Assembly (NCBI RefSeq): GCF_026745355.1
Contig: NC_079205.1
Location: 51,693,916-51,757,915 of the forward strand
Source of the DNA: Beta vulgaris subsp. vulgaris
Taxonomy: Eukaryota > Streptophyta > Magnoliopsida > Caryophyllales > Amaranthaceae
Direction: 5' to 3'
DNA: 64,000 nucleotides
This document shows positions 1 to 12,200 of the stretch, piece after piece; the first letter of the stretch is position 1; the number at the start of each line of letters is the position of its first letter. Below the pieces are notes generated by a model that was given only the letters and a program-made list of their open reading frames with translations, was not told the DNA's origin and searched no databases. A program made the translations under genes and the position numbers.

Positions 1-486
1 CTGGTGCACCTCAAGTTCTGCCTCGAAGGCAAATTGTTGTGGAGGACCTGCACCGGGCGGGCGGTTGGGCCCGATAAGGTGATTCTTCGGGCCCGTCCGG
101 ACAACCCTGTCTGCACGTTTTTTTCGCGATTTAAGTTTTAATCGTGTCCCTTGGATTGCTTTTATTCCTTGTTGTATAAATACCTACTTTTTGGTTTTAG
201 AGAGAGTAACACACATATCTCAAAGTTCAAACTTGGATCCTAATCTTTTCTAGGGTTTTAGGAGAGAGAGTGATTTTGAGAGAGATTGCATGTTCACCAT
301 ACATTTTCCGTTGATTCCATAGTGCAAGTTTGTGGGTTTTCCTCCCGAAGCTCGGGTTTCCCACGTTTTTTATTTTATTTTCTTTCCTCTTTGCATTACT
401 TGGTTGTTGTTTCAATTTTCATGTTTCTTCTTGGTTATTGTTGATTATTGCACAAACTAGTTAACACTTGTTTCTAAATCCCAACA
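1..486 (+). mobile_element. Right-hand end of an LTR (partial, cut by window edge)
   Basis: The segment has an LTR-like layout: a TATA-type box (tataaata at about 174-181), a pyrimidine-rich leader after it, and an abrupt end in CCCAACA at 486. Just beyond, the sequence is decayed hAT transposase on the other strand, so 486 looks like an insertion border. No primer-binding site follows, so this is either the right LTR of an element lying mostly left of the window or a solo LTR. The left end and the target duplication cannot be seen. Orientation is inferred from the TATA box and the CA end. Confidence 0.45.
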
Positions 487-1540
487 ATAAGACACACTCT
501 AACATAAAATATGTGGAGTTCCACCTAGTTGGAACATCTTGCCCAAGTCTCTAGCACTATCAAGCTCAACAAGAGCAACAGAAGTTAGAAAATGATGCCT
601 CCTAGCTTGGAAACCCTTGCAGTACTTCACATTTTCTCTCACCTTAATCACAAAATCATGCATCGATCTCTTTTAAACCATCTTACATCACTAAATTAAA
701 GGTGTGTGCACAACACCTCACATGAAAATAGTCACCTCCACAAACCATTAAAGTTCACTCTTAATCACATCAGTAAACACATCATTACAAGAAGCGTTAT
801 CCAAAGTTCTAGACATAATCTTATTTTGAATACCCCATTCTTTCAAAATGCTACACACTTCATCAAACATATGCACACCACTATGAGGGGGAATGAACAT
901 TCAGAATTCATTTTTGCAATGTCCACTGGTTACAATGAAGTGAGCAGTTAATGAAACGTAACTATTAATTGTTGTAAAAGACCAACAATAAGAAGTCAGA
1001 GAAATTCTACTACAAATCGCACCCATGTAAGCTTTTACATTATTCTTTTCTCTGTTATATAACTTAAAAATATTAGCCTTAAGGGTGTTTTATGACACAA
1101 TTTTAATGTCAGGATGCAAGTAACTAATATACTTCCTAATTCCTTCATACTCAGCAAATTAAAAGGGAAGGTCATGTCTAACAATTGCACTCGATGACAT
1201 CTCACGAAAAACATCAACATTAATAGTAGGCAATCTATTCCTCAAAGAACCAAAAGCACTAGAGTATAATCATCTGACCAACATCCAAATTATTCTCCCT
1301 CTTACAATTCTGGACATGACACTTTAAATTACCAGTACCATTCTTACTTTAAGCATTGTAAGTGGTACCATACTATTGCATTTACCTAAGAGGTTCCCAT
1401 GCCCATGAGGTTCGTCCAGAAACTCAACATTGACCAACACATTCGAAGTCAATATCATCTGTCTCTTGAAATACTTTCCAAGTTTTGTGGGTGAAGTCAA
1501 ATTAGAGGTCTTCTCGGGGTTCGTTTTCTTCATATCTTGG
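487..1540 (-). pseudogene. Decayed hAT-family transposase
   Basis: Read on the minus strand from about 1540 down to 487, several broken frames match in order the plant hAT (RICESLEEPER/BED-finger) transposase. An N-terminal segment lies near 1324-1533. A segment with DLPFN-like and TLKL-like patterns lies near 1035-1220. Then come a stretch resembling LTSDCWTS, the phrase PHSGVHMFDEV near 850-900, TLDNASCND, and a C-terminal piece MHDFVIKVRENVKYCKG at about 600-660. Stops and frame changes separate them, and the dimerisation domain at the C-terminus is missing, cut off at the LTR end. This is a dead copy. It could once have served hAT-type elements like the one at 2774-6267, but that link is only inference. 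Confidence 0.75.
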
Positions 1541-2752
1541 GCTCGCAGTGAGTCTTGGACTTATTCACCATCTGAATCTTCCAAGTGAATAAGGTCTAGG
1601 GAATAGTCCATCTCTACAAAAGTAAACAGCAAAAGCATTAATTTACAAGCATGAAATCACAAATTGCAAGCAGACATTGTAATTATATTCAAATGCAACT
1701 CGAGACTCATATATTATGATTAGATTGTACTGTTAAATTACAAGAAGACATTGTCAAAAAAATTTACAAGAAGAAATGCAACTCAAAATAAAAGCAAAAA
1801 GTACCACAAATTCAACAAATTCATTGACAATGGAAAAAATTAGGAATTAATTATTCGCAAAATTAAGCATGAAGTCACAAATTTAAGAACAAAAAGCAAT
1901 TTGAAGTCATGAATTGAACAATAAAAATCGAAAATTCCCACTAAGATTCCATTGAAAATCGAAAAACCTTATATTTCTAACATTATAACAAGCAAAATTG
2001 AAAGATGAAATGGATAAACATATGAAGTTGTGAATCCAATGTTTAATCGAAAAAAATTGTGACAAAACCTAAGAGAGGGAAATGAAAAGCTGTGTGAGTT
2101 TGATGGTGAACACTGAACAAACCCTAACTTTACAGAGTGAAATGAGAAGCTGCGTGAGGTTTTTGATGGTTTGCTTTTTATATTCCTTAAATAAGCCAAG
2201 ACCAGCTCTACAAACTAAAGTTTCAATGATACAAAAATACGGTCGAAACTTGAAAATTATAGAAACACGAGTCGGGTTAAAATGGGTTCGATCGGAACCG
2301 AACCCGACCTAATTAGTTAAACAAGCTAGGTGGTTTAATTTCAGTTTCAAAATCTCAACCTTAACCTAACTTGTTTATATTTCAGTTCGTGTTCAAATTG
2401 ACCCAATTACTTAAACGGGTTGAAAATTTCTAACTCTAATCTGCTTATTTCACATTAATTTCAGGTCGTATTAACAGGTTGTTTTTTCTTTATTCTTACA
2501 TAAGAGACTCATATGGTTGATTCCATACCTATGACCAGTGTCCAGACTCGAGTCCACTAGTTCACCAAGCTATCATCAGCGGTTCACACTAACGCCGAAG
2601 TAAACCCTCCTTAAAAAACCTCCTATGGAACCATCCGTTTAAGGGCATAACGGCTAGAAAGTAGAAACTTACCCTTACAACGCCCAACTAAACTCTCCTA
2701 AAAACCTTAATACACTGCGCAGCCGCGTTTCTCTGAACAAGGAAAATTGATC
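1541..2752. other. AT-rich upstream region, no gene seen
   Basis: No coding region can be supported. The stretch at 2075-2175 has two loose copies of a segment containing AGCTG(T/C)GTGAG and TTTGATGGT. The segment 2270-2480 has short inverted words such as CGGGTTaaaatGGGTTCG and GAACCCGACC, suggesting an old MITE without clear ends. The last 100 bases before 2753 would be the 5' leader of the methyltransferase gene as it stood before the hAT insertion. No TATA box could be assigned. Confidence 0.4.
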
Positions 2753-2773
2753 ATGTCGAAGTCGAACCACCAC
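2753..2773 (+). pseudogene. Orphaned original start of the methyltransferase first exon
   Basis: ATG at 2753 opens seven codons (MSKSNHH) that run exactly to the left border of the hAT-like insertion. If the insert and one copy of the 8-bp duplication are removed, the frame continues at CTG GCC CTC GAT into the ATG at 6288, adding 11 residues to the N-terminus. With the insert present, translation from this ATG runs into transposon sequence. The reading is inferred from frame continuity and the matching duplications (ACCACCAC at 2766-2773, ACCAGGAC at 6268-6275). Confidence 0.55.
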
Positions 2774-3974
2774 CAGGGCCAGCCCCGTTTCTGAGATTTT
2801 TGAGGCCCAAGGGCGAGCCTACATATTAGGGCCCTGATTAAGTTCAAGTTTTTTGAACGTTTTATTTTTCGGTCTAGACCAAAAAATAAACAATTTTTTG
2901 GTCCGAAATTTTTGAAAGAGACGTTAAGATAAGGAGGTAAGTACTTGATCAGTTAATATGTCAATCAGAAACCCAAAAAAAATTGAAAAGATGACAATTA
3001 ATATTAATAAAGAAATTTCAAATAACAGTTACAACCATCGAAAGACCAAAGGCGAAAATTTAACCTGGACTGAAATAAAGTGATAAAAAAATAATTGAAA
3101 TTTATATTAGATAATATCAAAATTTTATTAAAAAAAATTATGGATTAAGTCTATTCCTTTTTAATTAATTTGCTTTTGCATTATTTTAATAAAATATTAT
3201 GAACTACTCTAAACTTATTCAGAACAAAAAAACAATAGGGGTAAAATTAAATTTATCATTTTGTTAATAGTTTAGATTTCACTTATTGATTAGAGTAAAA
3301 AGACCCGTTCTTCTGTGGATTCGACTATACTTCCCTATCTACTTTAATTAGAGATTTAAGTTATTATTTTTGATTGGGTGATATGACTTTAGCCTATCAG
3401 TTAGCAATATTATATTTGCTACATAAACGTCTTATTCACGCCGCTTAATGGATTAAAATTTTTATCAACTCATAAGTGAGACAAGTAGGTTGCAGTTGCT
3501 TTTTTCATCAGTTAACAAAGACAATGGAGGAAGAATATCAGATTGGACAACGTTGAATATTTCTTGTCCAGCACAAGTGCATACTCACTCTCTAACTATC
3601 TCAATAAATCCACAATTTAGTGGCTGTTTTGGCCTCCATAGATTAGAAACTCTATGAGAACTACTCACCAAGTAATGACTTAAGGAAAACTAATTGTCTA
3701 GATATTGCAATTTCACAAATCAATCTGCTAACAGAAACTTCTCCAAATCAAAATAAGATTCCAACCAAACTCTAAATAAAATACACAATCTGAAGATAAG
3801 CCCTCAAATTATCAACAACAACCCAGAATTACTTCGAATTATTTATATTATTAAACTAAATGCACAAAACAATACATAAAAACATAAACCAAACCGCAGA
3901 TTTTACAAGAAATTACTTCGAATTTGTATTTATAACATCCAAATAAACTACTACCAACAATATCAAATTATCAT

Positions 3975-4215
3975 AAACTGCATTTTTGAACAATTTCAAC
4001 CAAAAATTTCAAGCAAATTAATGTACTTCAAATTCGAACAATTTCACACAAATTCACAACAATTTCGACCCATTTCAACCAAATACACAGCATTTTCGAA
4101 CAATTTCAAGCAAATACAATGTACTTCATTTTCGAACAAATTCAAGCATACATACATCAATTTCATTCCAACAATTCAATTGGTAAACCCGCACTCACAA
4201 TTTCGAACCACCAAA
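3975..4215. repeat. Degenerate minisatellite of AACAATTTCAA-type words
   Basis: The words AACAATTTCAA, TTCAAGCAAAT and ATGTACTTCA recur in varying order through the segment, at least four times for the first. The short reading frame here is only a by-product of the repeat. It lies inside the hAT-like element, where subterminal repeats are common. Confidence 0.55.
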
Positions 4216-4489
4216 ATTCACCTTCTTCAGATATAAAGGGCTACTTGCTTTCCACGACCTACTTCTGAACGCCACCAGCAACAACGTCCTTTGCCGGCGT
4301 CAATTACAGCAGCAAGAACGACCAAAGCCCCACGACCGCCGGTGGAGTGATTTGGGCCGTCGAAATGTGGGAGGGTTTGGGTATGAAATTTGGGAGGGAA
4401 AAAAATTTGGGTTTTTTTTTAGAGCAAAATCGTGGATGAGGAGTATATTGAATTGAAATCGAGAAAGAGGAGGGAAAAAAAAAAACCTG

Positions 4490-4664
4490 ACATTTCATTT
4501 CCAATTGGGCGGCGGTTTGATTGGGCGGCAGTTTGAACCGCAGCCCAATTGAACCGCCGCCCAATTATTATTTTTTTTTTTGAATATTTTGGGCTGCGGT
4601 TTGGTTTGAACCGCAACCCATATACAATTTCGAACCGGAGCCCAAATGCTTTTTTCTACTAGTG
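4490..4664. mobile_element. CACTA-type transposon terminus (one end only)
   Basis: The segment ends in TTTTTTCTACTAGTG, the complement of CACTAGTAGAAAAAA, which is the usual end of plant CACTA (En/Spm) elements. Inside it are repeated subterminal motifs in both orientations, GCGGTTTGA / GAACCGC and GGGCGGC / CCGCCC. I found no matching CACTA end to the left within the host element, so the element is truncated or its other end has decayed. Confidence 0.5.
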
Positions 4665-6287
4665 GACTCACACCGGAGCTGGACTGTCCCGCCTCATAGA
4701 CTGAATCAGTGAATAATCTACCGCTTCACAATTCTTCAAAAAAGCCTCAAGGATTAGATAACCACCTACAGGAATTACACCCTTTAGCATAGCAAACAAC
4801 GGAAAATGAGAGAAGGAAAATATTTTACACACTACCAAACGGAGGATGAATCCAACTGATTGCAACTGAATTGAAAATAAGATGGAGAGAACAGGCTAGG
4901 AATAATAATCCTATTTATATGATAATGTTTAGAATTCTAACAGATCATCGATGTACAATAAGCTATTACTAGTCTCATATGCATATTTATGTTAATGTAT
5001 AAGTTCCTACTTTTTAATTGTTTGAAATTGCTTTAGTTAGATTAGTTTCATTTTCAATCAAAAATATCTCTTTTAAGCATATTTTTTGGAAAATATTTTA
5101 TGTGTACATTATATCTTATTATAAATTAAACAATCTTAAGTTTCCTTATTAGTTATTACACATAAATATAGATCAAAAAGAATTGAATATTTTATAGTTA
5201 GCATTTTTTTAATAAGTAAAGGGTAGAACACTAATTTTACAAGACGACACCGTAGCTCGTCACTTTGCTTATATAATAGAGATAAACTCGTCAATTTATG
5301 TTACATTTTCGGGTGTTGTGCATAAAAAAAAATGAGTTTTGCTATTTGACGTCCTAAATTTTTTACTAACGCCCTAAATACATTGTATTTTTATACGGTA
5401 TTTAGTACTTTACCTTTTCTGTTCCTTACTCGCATAGTCGCATATAGTCTTAAACGTGTTGAGATCCTCTAGAGTTCCAAAATAACTCTACACGATAGAG
5501 TTTGTTAAATATCAGTCGTTGATTAAGAAATCAAAGGCTTGTATTTTCTTTCCCAAAAATCCCCCTATTTTCCCCCCGAATATCCTGCCCATATCTTTTT
5601 CTTTCCCACTAATCATGAGCCCTTGATTTTATAATATATGGCCAGGATTCAACTCTACTTGGTAGAGTTTTCATAAAACTCTAGAGAATCCGGAATAACC
5701 TGGTATATGCGAGTACCACTCCAAAAACGCTCACGGTGCCGGTGCCCAACTCATAAGCAAATTGAATTCCTTTTAAACCTCTTGAATCTGGAACCTCTCA
5801 TATGTCATACGCAAAGCTCGAATTGCAGAAGCTCGTTCCAGGTTCTTGTTTTGTTCCTTAGATGAATCTACTTGTTTTGTTGTGGATTTTGGTTTGGAAT
5901 TGCGATTTTTGAGATCTACTTCATGTGATTATTCATGCAATTGGTTTTATGCTATTTGTTTCATGAATTCAACTTATTTTTTCTTTCTCATACATGCTAT
6001 CTCATGTTTTTAGTGATAATTTACATGTTATAAACTTATGACTCGAGTTTCTGGTTTAACTTCTTATCTCATCTTTGTTTCATGGAAGTAAATGATAAGA
6101 AAATTTATGTTACAATTTGTAGATGCGCATATTTGTCTTCACTTCTTCTTGTTTAATTTCATGAGATTAATTTTTCAAGTGTTGTGGCTGGAAATCAGTA
6201 ATGAATGACCTGTCATCCCCGGGCCCAGGGCGGCCGCCCCTCTTGCCCTGGCTCAGGGACGGGCCTGACCAGGACCTGGCCCTCGAT

Positions 6288-9200
6288 ATGTCGAACCTGC
6301 ACATTCACCGGCAGTATTTTTTCTCAGCTTTTCTCGCTATGGAACCATCCGATATCTTAATTTCGTTAGCAAGGTAAATAACTAAATACTCCTTTATCTC
6401 CATCCTCCATACTTCTCAAATCTCAATTAAATTGCACCAAATTTATTTACCCCCCTGGCCCTGTATACTTGTTCAGGAAATGTGGGGGTGGCTTTGTATC
6501 CGAGGACGTGCAAAAGTTCATTTGGACTTACTGCATTAACAACATCAGTGTAAGTTATCTTCTATAGTAGTCCTTCCGTCCCACACAATATAGTTCCTAT
6601 TTCCCTTTTTTCACGGTAATTTATGCAAGTAGAATCTAAGAGAGATAGTAAAGATTTTTTGTTTATTTAAATAAATATTGTATGGGAAAAGATGATTTTA
6701 GGAGAGAGAATGGAAAATAATTGGTGAAAGAGCATTAATTGTAACATTTTGGTTGAATAAACAAAGGAAAAAACAAAATTCAAGAAACAGATAAGTGATG
6801 GGACACGGTTTTTCTAGACAAATTACGGAAAAATGTGGAACTAAATATAGAAAGGGGAACTATATTTTGGGACACCCAAAATGGAAATGGGAACTATATT
6901 TTGGGACGGAGGGAATAGTTTTTTTTTTTGCAAAAATCATTTCAATTATTTAAGGGTTCTGTTTAATTAGGTTAATTTAAGGAAAGCATAACTAGTTGAG
7001 TTGTTGGTATTGCGTATATCTTTGAGAATGTCCACTAAAATAGCCAATCAATTGAATGAACTAGATTTTAGTTGCACGGGATCAATAGAAAGAATTAAAG
7101 TTATGTATGTGACGTAATTACTCACTGAATTTTTTAAGTAATTCTTATAATATACAGTTTGTATTTGTTTTCTGTATCATATGTAACGATATTAGATAGG
7201 GTAATGTGGAAAATTATGATTGTATTATAGTTGTGTATTGTATTTTTAATGTAATTCATATTTGTCGTATAACACTATGGTGATACTCTCACTGTAATGT
7301 CTTGACATTTATTTTGAACTTAATAAACTTGATAGAAGCATATGTAGAAGGATCTTATTCCAAAGCATATTTCGAAACTATTCAGTCATATGAAGATTGT
7401 AACCTTTTGAAGTATATAGGATTTTATATATACTATTTCATTGGTAATTTTTTTTATGAAGGAAAAGAGAAGCTAGGGAGGTTTCCACATAGTGGGCCAC
7501 CCTAAAGCATCCTTGCGGATGATTACAACCAGTAGGTGAGATTAGTCGTAGAGTGACTCCTCTGAGCCAACCAGTGTGCCGCATCATTAGCTTCCCGATA
7601 AATGTGTTGAATTTGAACTTCTTCAAACCTTTTAAGATCTTCACCTGCATCTAAAACGATAGCGTTAATTGTCCACGGAATTTTCCAAATATTTTTATTA
7701 GCTTGGATGACAGCCAAGATAATAACTTTCCTCACTCCCAAAGAGAGCGCCCCCCTAATCCCTTCCCGAAGGCCTCTAGCTTCAACAACTAAAATAGACT
7801 CAGAACTACTGAGAGCACCATCACCACATAACTTAAGAATACCAGTCTCATCTCTAATGATAAACGCGAACGTTGTCTGGCCATTAGCGAGTTTAGACCC
7901 ATCAAAATTAATCTTCACAAACCCAGCCTCTGAAGGGGTCCAAACAATCAACTTTCTACTTTCTTCCTTTGATTTAGGAGAAGGGGTCTTCCTTTTACCA
8001 GGAAAAAGACACACCTCCTCTAACTGCAAATTAGGCAAACCTATTTTGCTAATTTTGTCCAGATAAGCACAAATCTTACTACTAATCCTTATTGCAGGCC
8101 TCTTGTTGAAATATCACACCATTTCTATTGTATCAAATAAACCACCAAGAGATGACAAACATTTCTATTTCTACCATAGAAAACTTCTTTTTAAGAGCCT
8201 CTAAGAACTCGATAAACGACATATTTTTACTAATGATACCCGGGCTTAGGAGATTAATCCTCCTAGAAAGTTCTGCAAACACATGTCAGGGGCAAAGAGA
8301 AAAGATGTGAATGGGCATTACAGAAAACACAATCTAGAGTCAGAAAGACATGACTAAGTTCCAATCTTTTCGTTGTTGGGAGACCATTGTGACAAAGTCT
8401 CCAAATGAAAAATTTAATTTTTGGGGGACTTTAAGTTTCCAAAGCCAATTGAAAACAGGATGGCGATGAGCCTCGGAGCTCAAACTGAAGTAGACAAACG
8501 CCTAAAGACCCCAAAACAATTTATCCTTCATAATATTACTTGGGATATGGACACTCTTAATATCAGTTAAAATATCCCACGGCACCATCTGTGATAAAGA
8601 ATTTAAATTCCATTTACGATCCTGAGAAATAAAACTACTAACTAAAGCTTCTTCAGACCCCTCTACAAACCCAATGATCAAACCAGAAAGAAACTGATTG
8701 ACCATCCCCTATACTCCATCTGACTCCTTTTTTGAAACTACTCCGTAAGTTCATAAGTTTACGCCATTGCCAAGATACATTAGCTTTTAGTTTGTAATTA
8801 AACAACTTTTCCCCTTTTAGGTATTTGTTTTTAACAAGACTTGCCCATAGATTATCAAGGGAAGAAAGGATTTTTCAAAGAAGTTTGAATTGGAGGGCTA
8901 TATTACTAATCTTAGCTTTTCGGAGACCCAGCCCCCCTAATTTCTTTGGTTGACAAATCTTATCCCAACCTATGAAGTTGGGGGATTTAGCATCTGAAGT
9001 TTTATTCCAAAAAAAATTTCTATAACTCTTATCTAACGAAGATAAAATTTCAGTCTAACCATCTAACATACCATCATCATCATCCTGCAACTCATCAATA
9101 ATATAGGTGCCTTCTTGAACACTAGAATAGGTGTCATCAATAGCAAGAAGGTCATCCTCCCCCGGGAGAAAATCATCGGCATCCTCCTTATAATTCCCAG

Positions 9201-12200
9201 CAAACAAATCTGCCGGGTGCAGTACTCTCAGAGAGACACGAGAAATAATTTCATCATTGGCAGGGGTGGAGGGAAAGGCAATAGCCCAGACTCGGAGTCA
9301 TAAGCATTACACTTCTTAGCAGTCCAAGGCTTGACATAGGGGTCAAGAGAGGGTTCAGGAGAGGGAGTTAAAGCCTCACAATTAGGCTCATCATCATAGG
9401 ACTCCACATCAACAACATCATACACCATTAAAGCTTTACCTTTCTCATTAGACTTAGGCAGACTCAAAGCACCAACTTTCCCAGCTCCAACTTGATCACC
9501 ATCATTAATCATAATACCCTTCTAAACAGGATTATTTTTTACACCTTTAGCAGGAAATTTCTTTCGAGAAGAATTCTGAAAGCCACCAGACCCAACACTA
9601 GGAACATGAGAATTTCTAGAAACATGCTTAGGCCTTGCCTCTACTACATTAGCTTGCTCAGCTCTAGTGAGAGACTTAGCTTGCCTTGAAGCATTTTCAA
9701 GGAATTCGGCCAACCATTTCTTTTTAGGATTCTTAAGTACCCTAACTCTAACATCTTTCTGAGGAGGGTACAATAGAGAACACTTCTCAATGCTATGATC
9801 GTCATTTCCACAGAAAGAACAACCAATAGAAAAATCTTCATACCACAAAACATAGCCACTGGTACTACCACCGTCCTAACAATTTCAGCATATTTTAATA
9901 ATGGTTTTGTAATATCAACTCTCACACAAACCCTTGCAAAACGAATTTTATGCTTTAAAAGAGATCTTGCATCAAGTTTAACAAAAGTTCCCATATTATT
10001 AGAGGCCAACAAGTTAGCCACAGATAGGATTTAGCAATTCAACAGGAAACCTTGGAATCCTAACCCACAGGTCTACCCATCTCAATTCCTCAATATAAGG
10101 ATCAAAGATAGCACGCCATGGTTGGAGAACAAAAAGTTCCCCCTGCACATGCCATGGTCTTTCACACCACACAAAACAAAGATCCCCAGAATTAGCAAAC
10201 ATAATCATCACCCAATGATTTCCCATAATTTCACCCTTGCAGAACTTCCATTCTACTTCAGTTCTAGTGATAATAGTACGCAAATCAATAGGTTTACCTA
10301 ACATTTTACCTATCAAACATGACTTAGAGAGTTCCTCTACATCTTTAACTTGAGGCAAATCATCAACATTAACAACATCAGGAAAAAAGAGGGGTCACGA
10401 CAATCACTTACACCAACTTAGAAGAACCAGGAACATGGGATAACCAGCCATAGACGAATCAGGGACAACCACATTTATAGGAGGATTGGTATCCAAGGAC
10501 ATACCATTACCTCCACCAGGTTCAGATAAAATAGCATCTTTGAAAGATTTAGGAACTAACATGATAAAAGAGCACACTAGCCCACAAATGGACTGGCAGT
10601 AGAAATACAGGAACTCACTAATCAGAGAAAATTTTCGAGAAAAAGACAAGAGAGCAGAACTGAGAGTGAAGTAAAGATTTACCTGAATGGTCCACATTTT
10701 ATAATCAAAACATTTCGGGCAAAAAACCCTAAACTCCATTGCTGAATTCAACTTACCAGAGAAATTTCCCGTCGCATTTAATGCATTAGTTGAAATAATG
10801 GAGAAAACTCCACCAGACGCAAAAGAAGTCTGCTTTTCGCAAACAACAGAATGCTTTCTCAAAGCAATGATGACCTTAAAACCAAAAAAATTGAAGACAC
10901 TTGAAGCCAAACCCTCACAAAGAAATAAATGAACACACTCCCATCGATGAACAGTAAAATCCTAGCCGTCTTCCGACTTTTGTACTTAAAGCTCATGAAT
11001 TGAAGCCACTTAATCCAAATTAAGGACGAATTAGGTAGTGAAATGATGAAAATAGGCTCAATTACTCTTCTCCTAGGCTCATAGCTCTGAAATGGAGTGG
11101 TTTTAATGTTAACCACCCTACTAATTATTGCAGATTTACAAAAATTCTTGCACACGAAAGACGAAGAGTTATCTACTTTTGTAGATAACCAAGGGATGAT
11201 AGAGATTATCAGTAACGAGATAGTTACAACAATCACAATGAACGGAAAATATGAGCTTGAAATCGGGAATTTTTTCGCGTTCTGATGGCTATCTGATAGT
11301 TATTTACTCTTGTTTTCTCTCTCATGGTCTTTTTCCGCTAGTTCATTTCTTAGGTATTTATTGAAAACCAAAATTGTTTTTTCTCTTCTCCTAAATATTA
11401 TATCTAGTTTAACCAATTCAAAACTCTGTTTTTTCTTGAACTCATAATTTATTTTATGATATGACATACTTGTGTGGCAATGGCAAACTATAATAGTTTT
11501 GTTGAAAATATAACTTGCTGATCATTTTTCTGCTCCATGGGAAATCTTGTTGTAATGCTCTATTACTAGTCTTAAAAGAAGGGAGGAAAGCTAATCTATA
11601 AGTTCTTTAAATACACAGGTGGATTTCTATTGACTAGTGGACTTAAGCAGACTTGCAGAACATTTTGTACAATGCTTGGAGGTTTTCCGTTATTGGATAA
11701 AATTATATATAGCTATATCACTTAACCAGTATCCATGGCTGCTTGTGATTATTGCAGGATGAGAGCTGTTATGTAACTTATTTGAAGGTTTTTCTGAAAA
11801 AGCTCATCAAAGAAGTTGAATTAACTGGTGGCGTTGTGTTGGATGAATTTTATGAGCGGTATGCTCATTACATGGCTTCTTTGAAGGTCAGTGTTGGTTA
11901 TGGGTTATTTTTTTGTGTGGAAAAGCCCTCGATTTCCGTGCTCTTATATATCATGTGAATCATGTTGTTTTACTACCTATTTACATTTGTAGGAAGATGC
12001 ATCAGGGAACCAAGATTTATGGACTGTGAAATGCATTACGTTTCTTTTTCATGATGGTAAGAACTTTTGCCATTTATATAGGTGTCGAATTGGTGGGTTT
12101 TTGTGGGTTGAGCTAATGTTTGGTTATTATTTTTACTTCTCTCTGTGAATATATGCAAGTTCCTAGTCACACCGGTCAAATGCAGATGGTTGTACCATTG

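Larger units (their letters stand above)
2774..6267. mobile_element. Non-autonomous hAT-like element inserted in a coding exon
   Basis: The left end reads CAGGGCCAGCCCC and the right end, reverse-complemented, reads CAGGCCCGTCCCT, a hAT-type terminal inverted repeat with mismatches. GC-rich subterminal stretches lie inside both ends (2774-2840 and 6210-6267). Flanking 8-mers ACCACCAC and ACCAGGAC agree at six of eight positions, fitting an aged hAT target duplication. No transposase is recognisable within its 3.5 kb, so it would depend on a helper. The interior is AT-rich, with a low-complexity repeat (3975-4215), one CACTA-like terminus (ending 4664) and otherwise nothing I recognise. It sits between the first seven codons and the rest of exon 1 of the methyltransferase gene. 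Confidence 0.6.

Noticed and set aside
2550..4664. CACTAGT at 2551 and ACTAGTG at 4658 as two ends of one CACTA element
   Set aside because: The flanking three bases are not direct repeats (GTC and GAC), the left site lacks the GTAGAAAAA-type continuation, and the span would contain the gene's original start codon.
6205..6280. GC-rich block as a CpG island promoter of the methyltransferase gene
   Set aside because: Its sequence mirrors the other end of the 2774-6267 element, so it is better read as a transposon terminus; promoter activity is not excluded.
7707..8066. 119-codon + strand frame
   Set aside because: It is the shadow of the LINE RNase H domain on the opposite strand.
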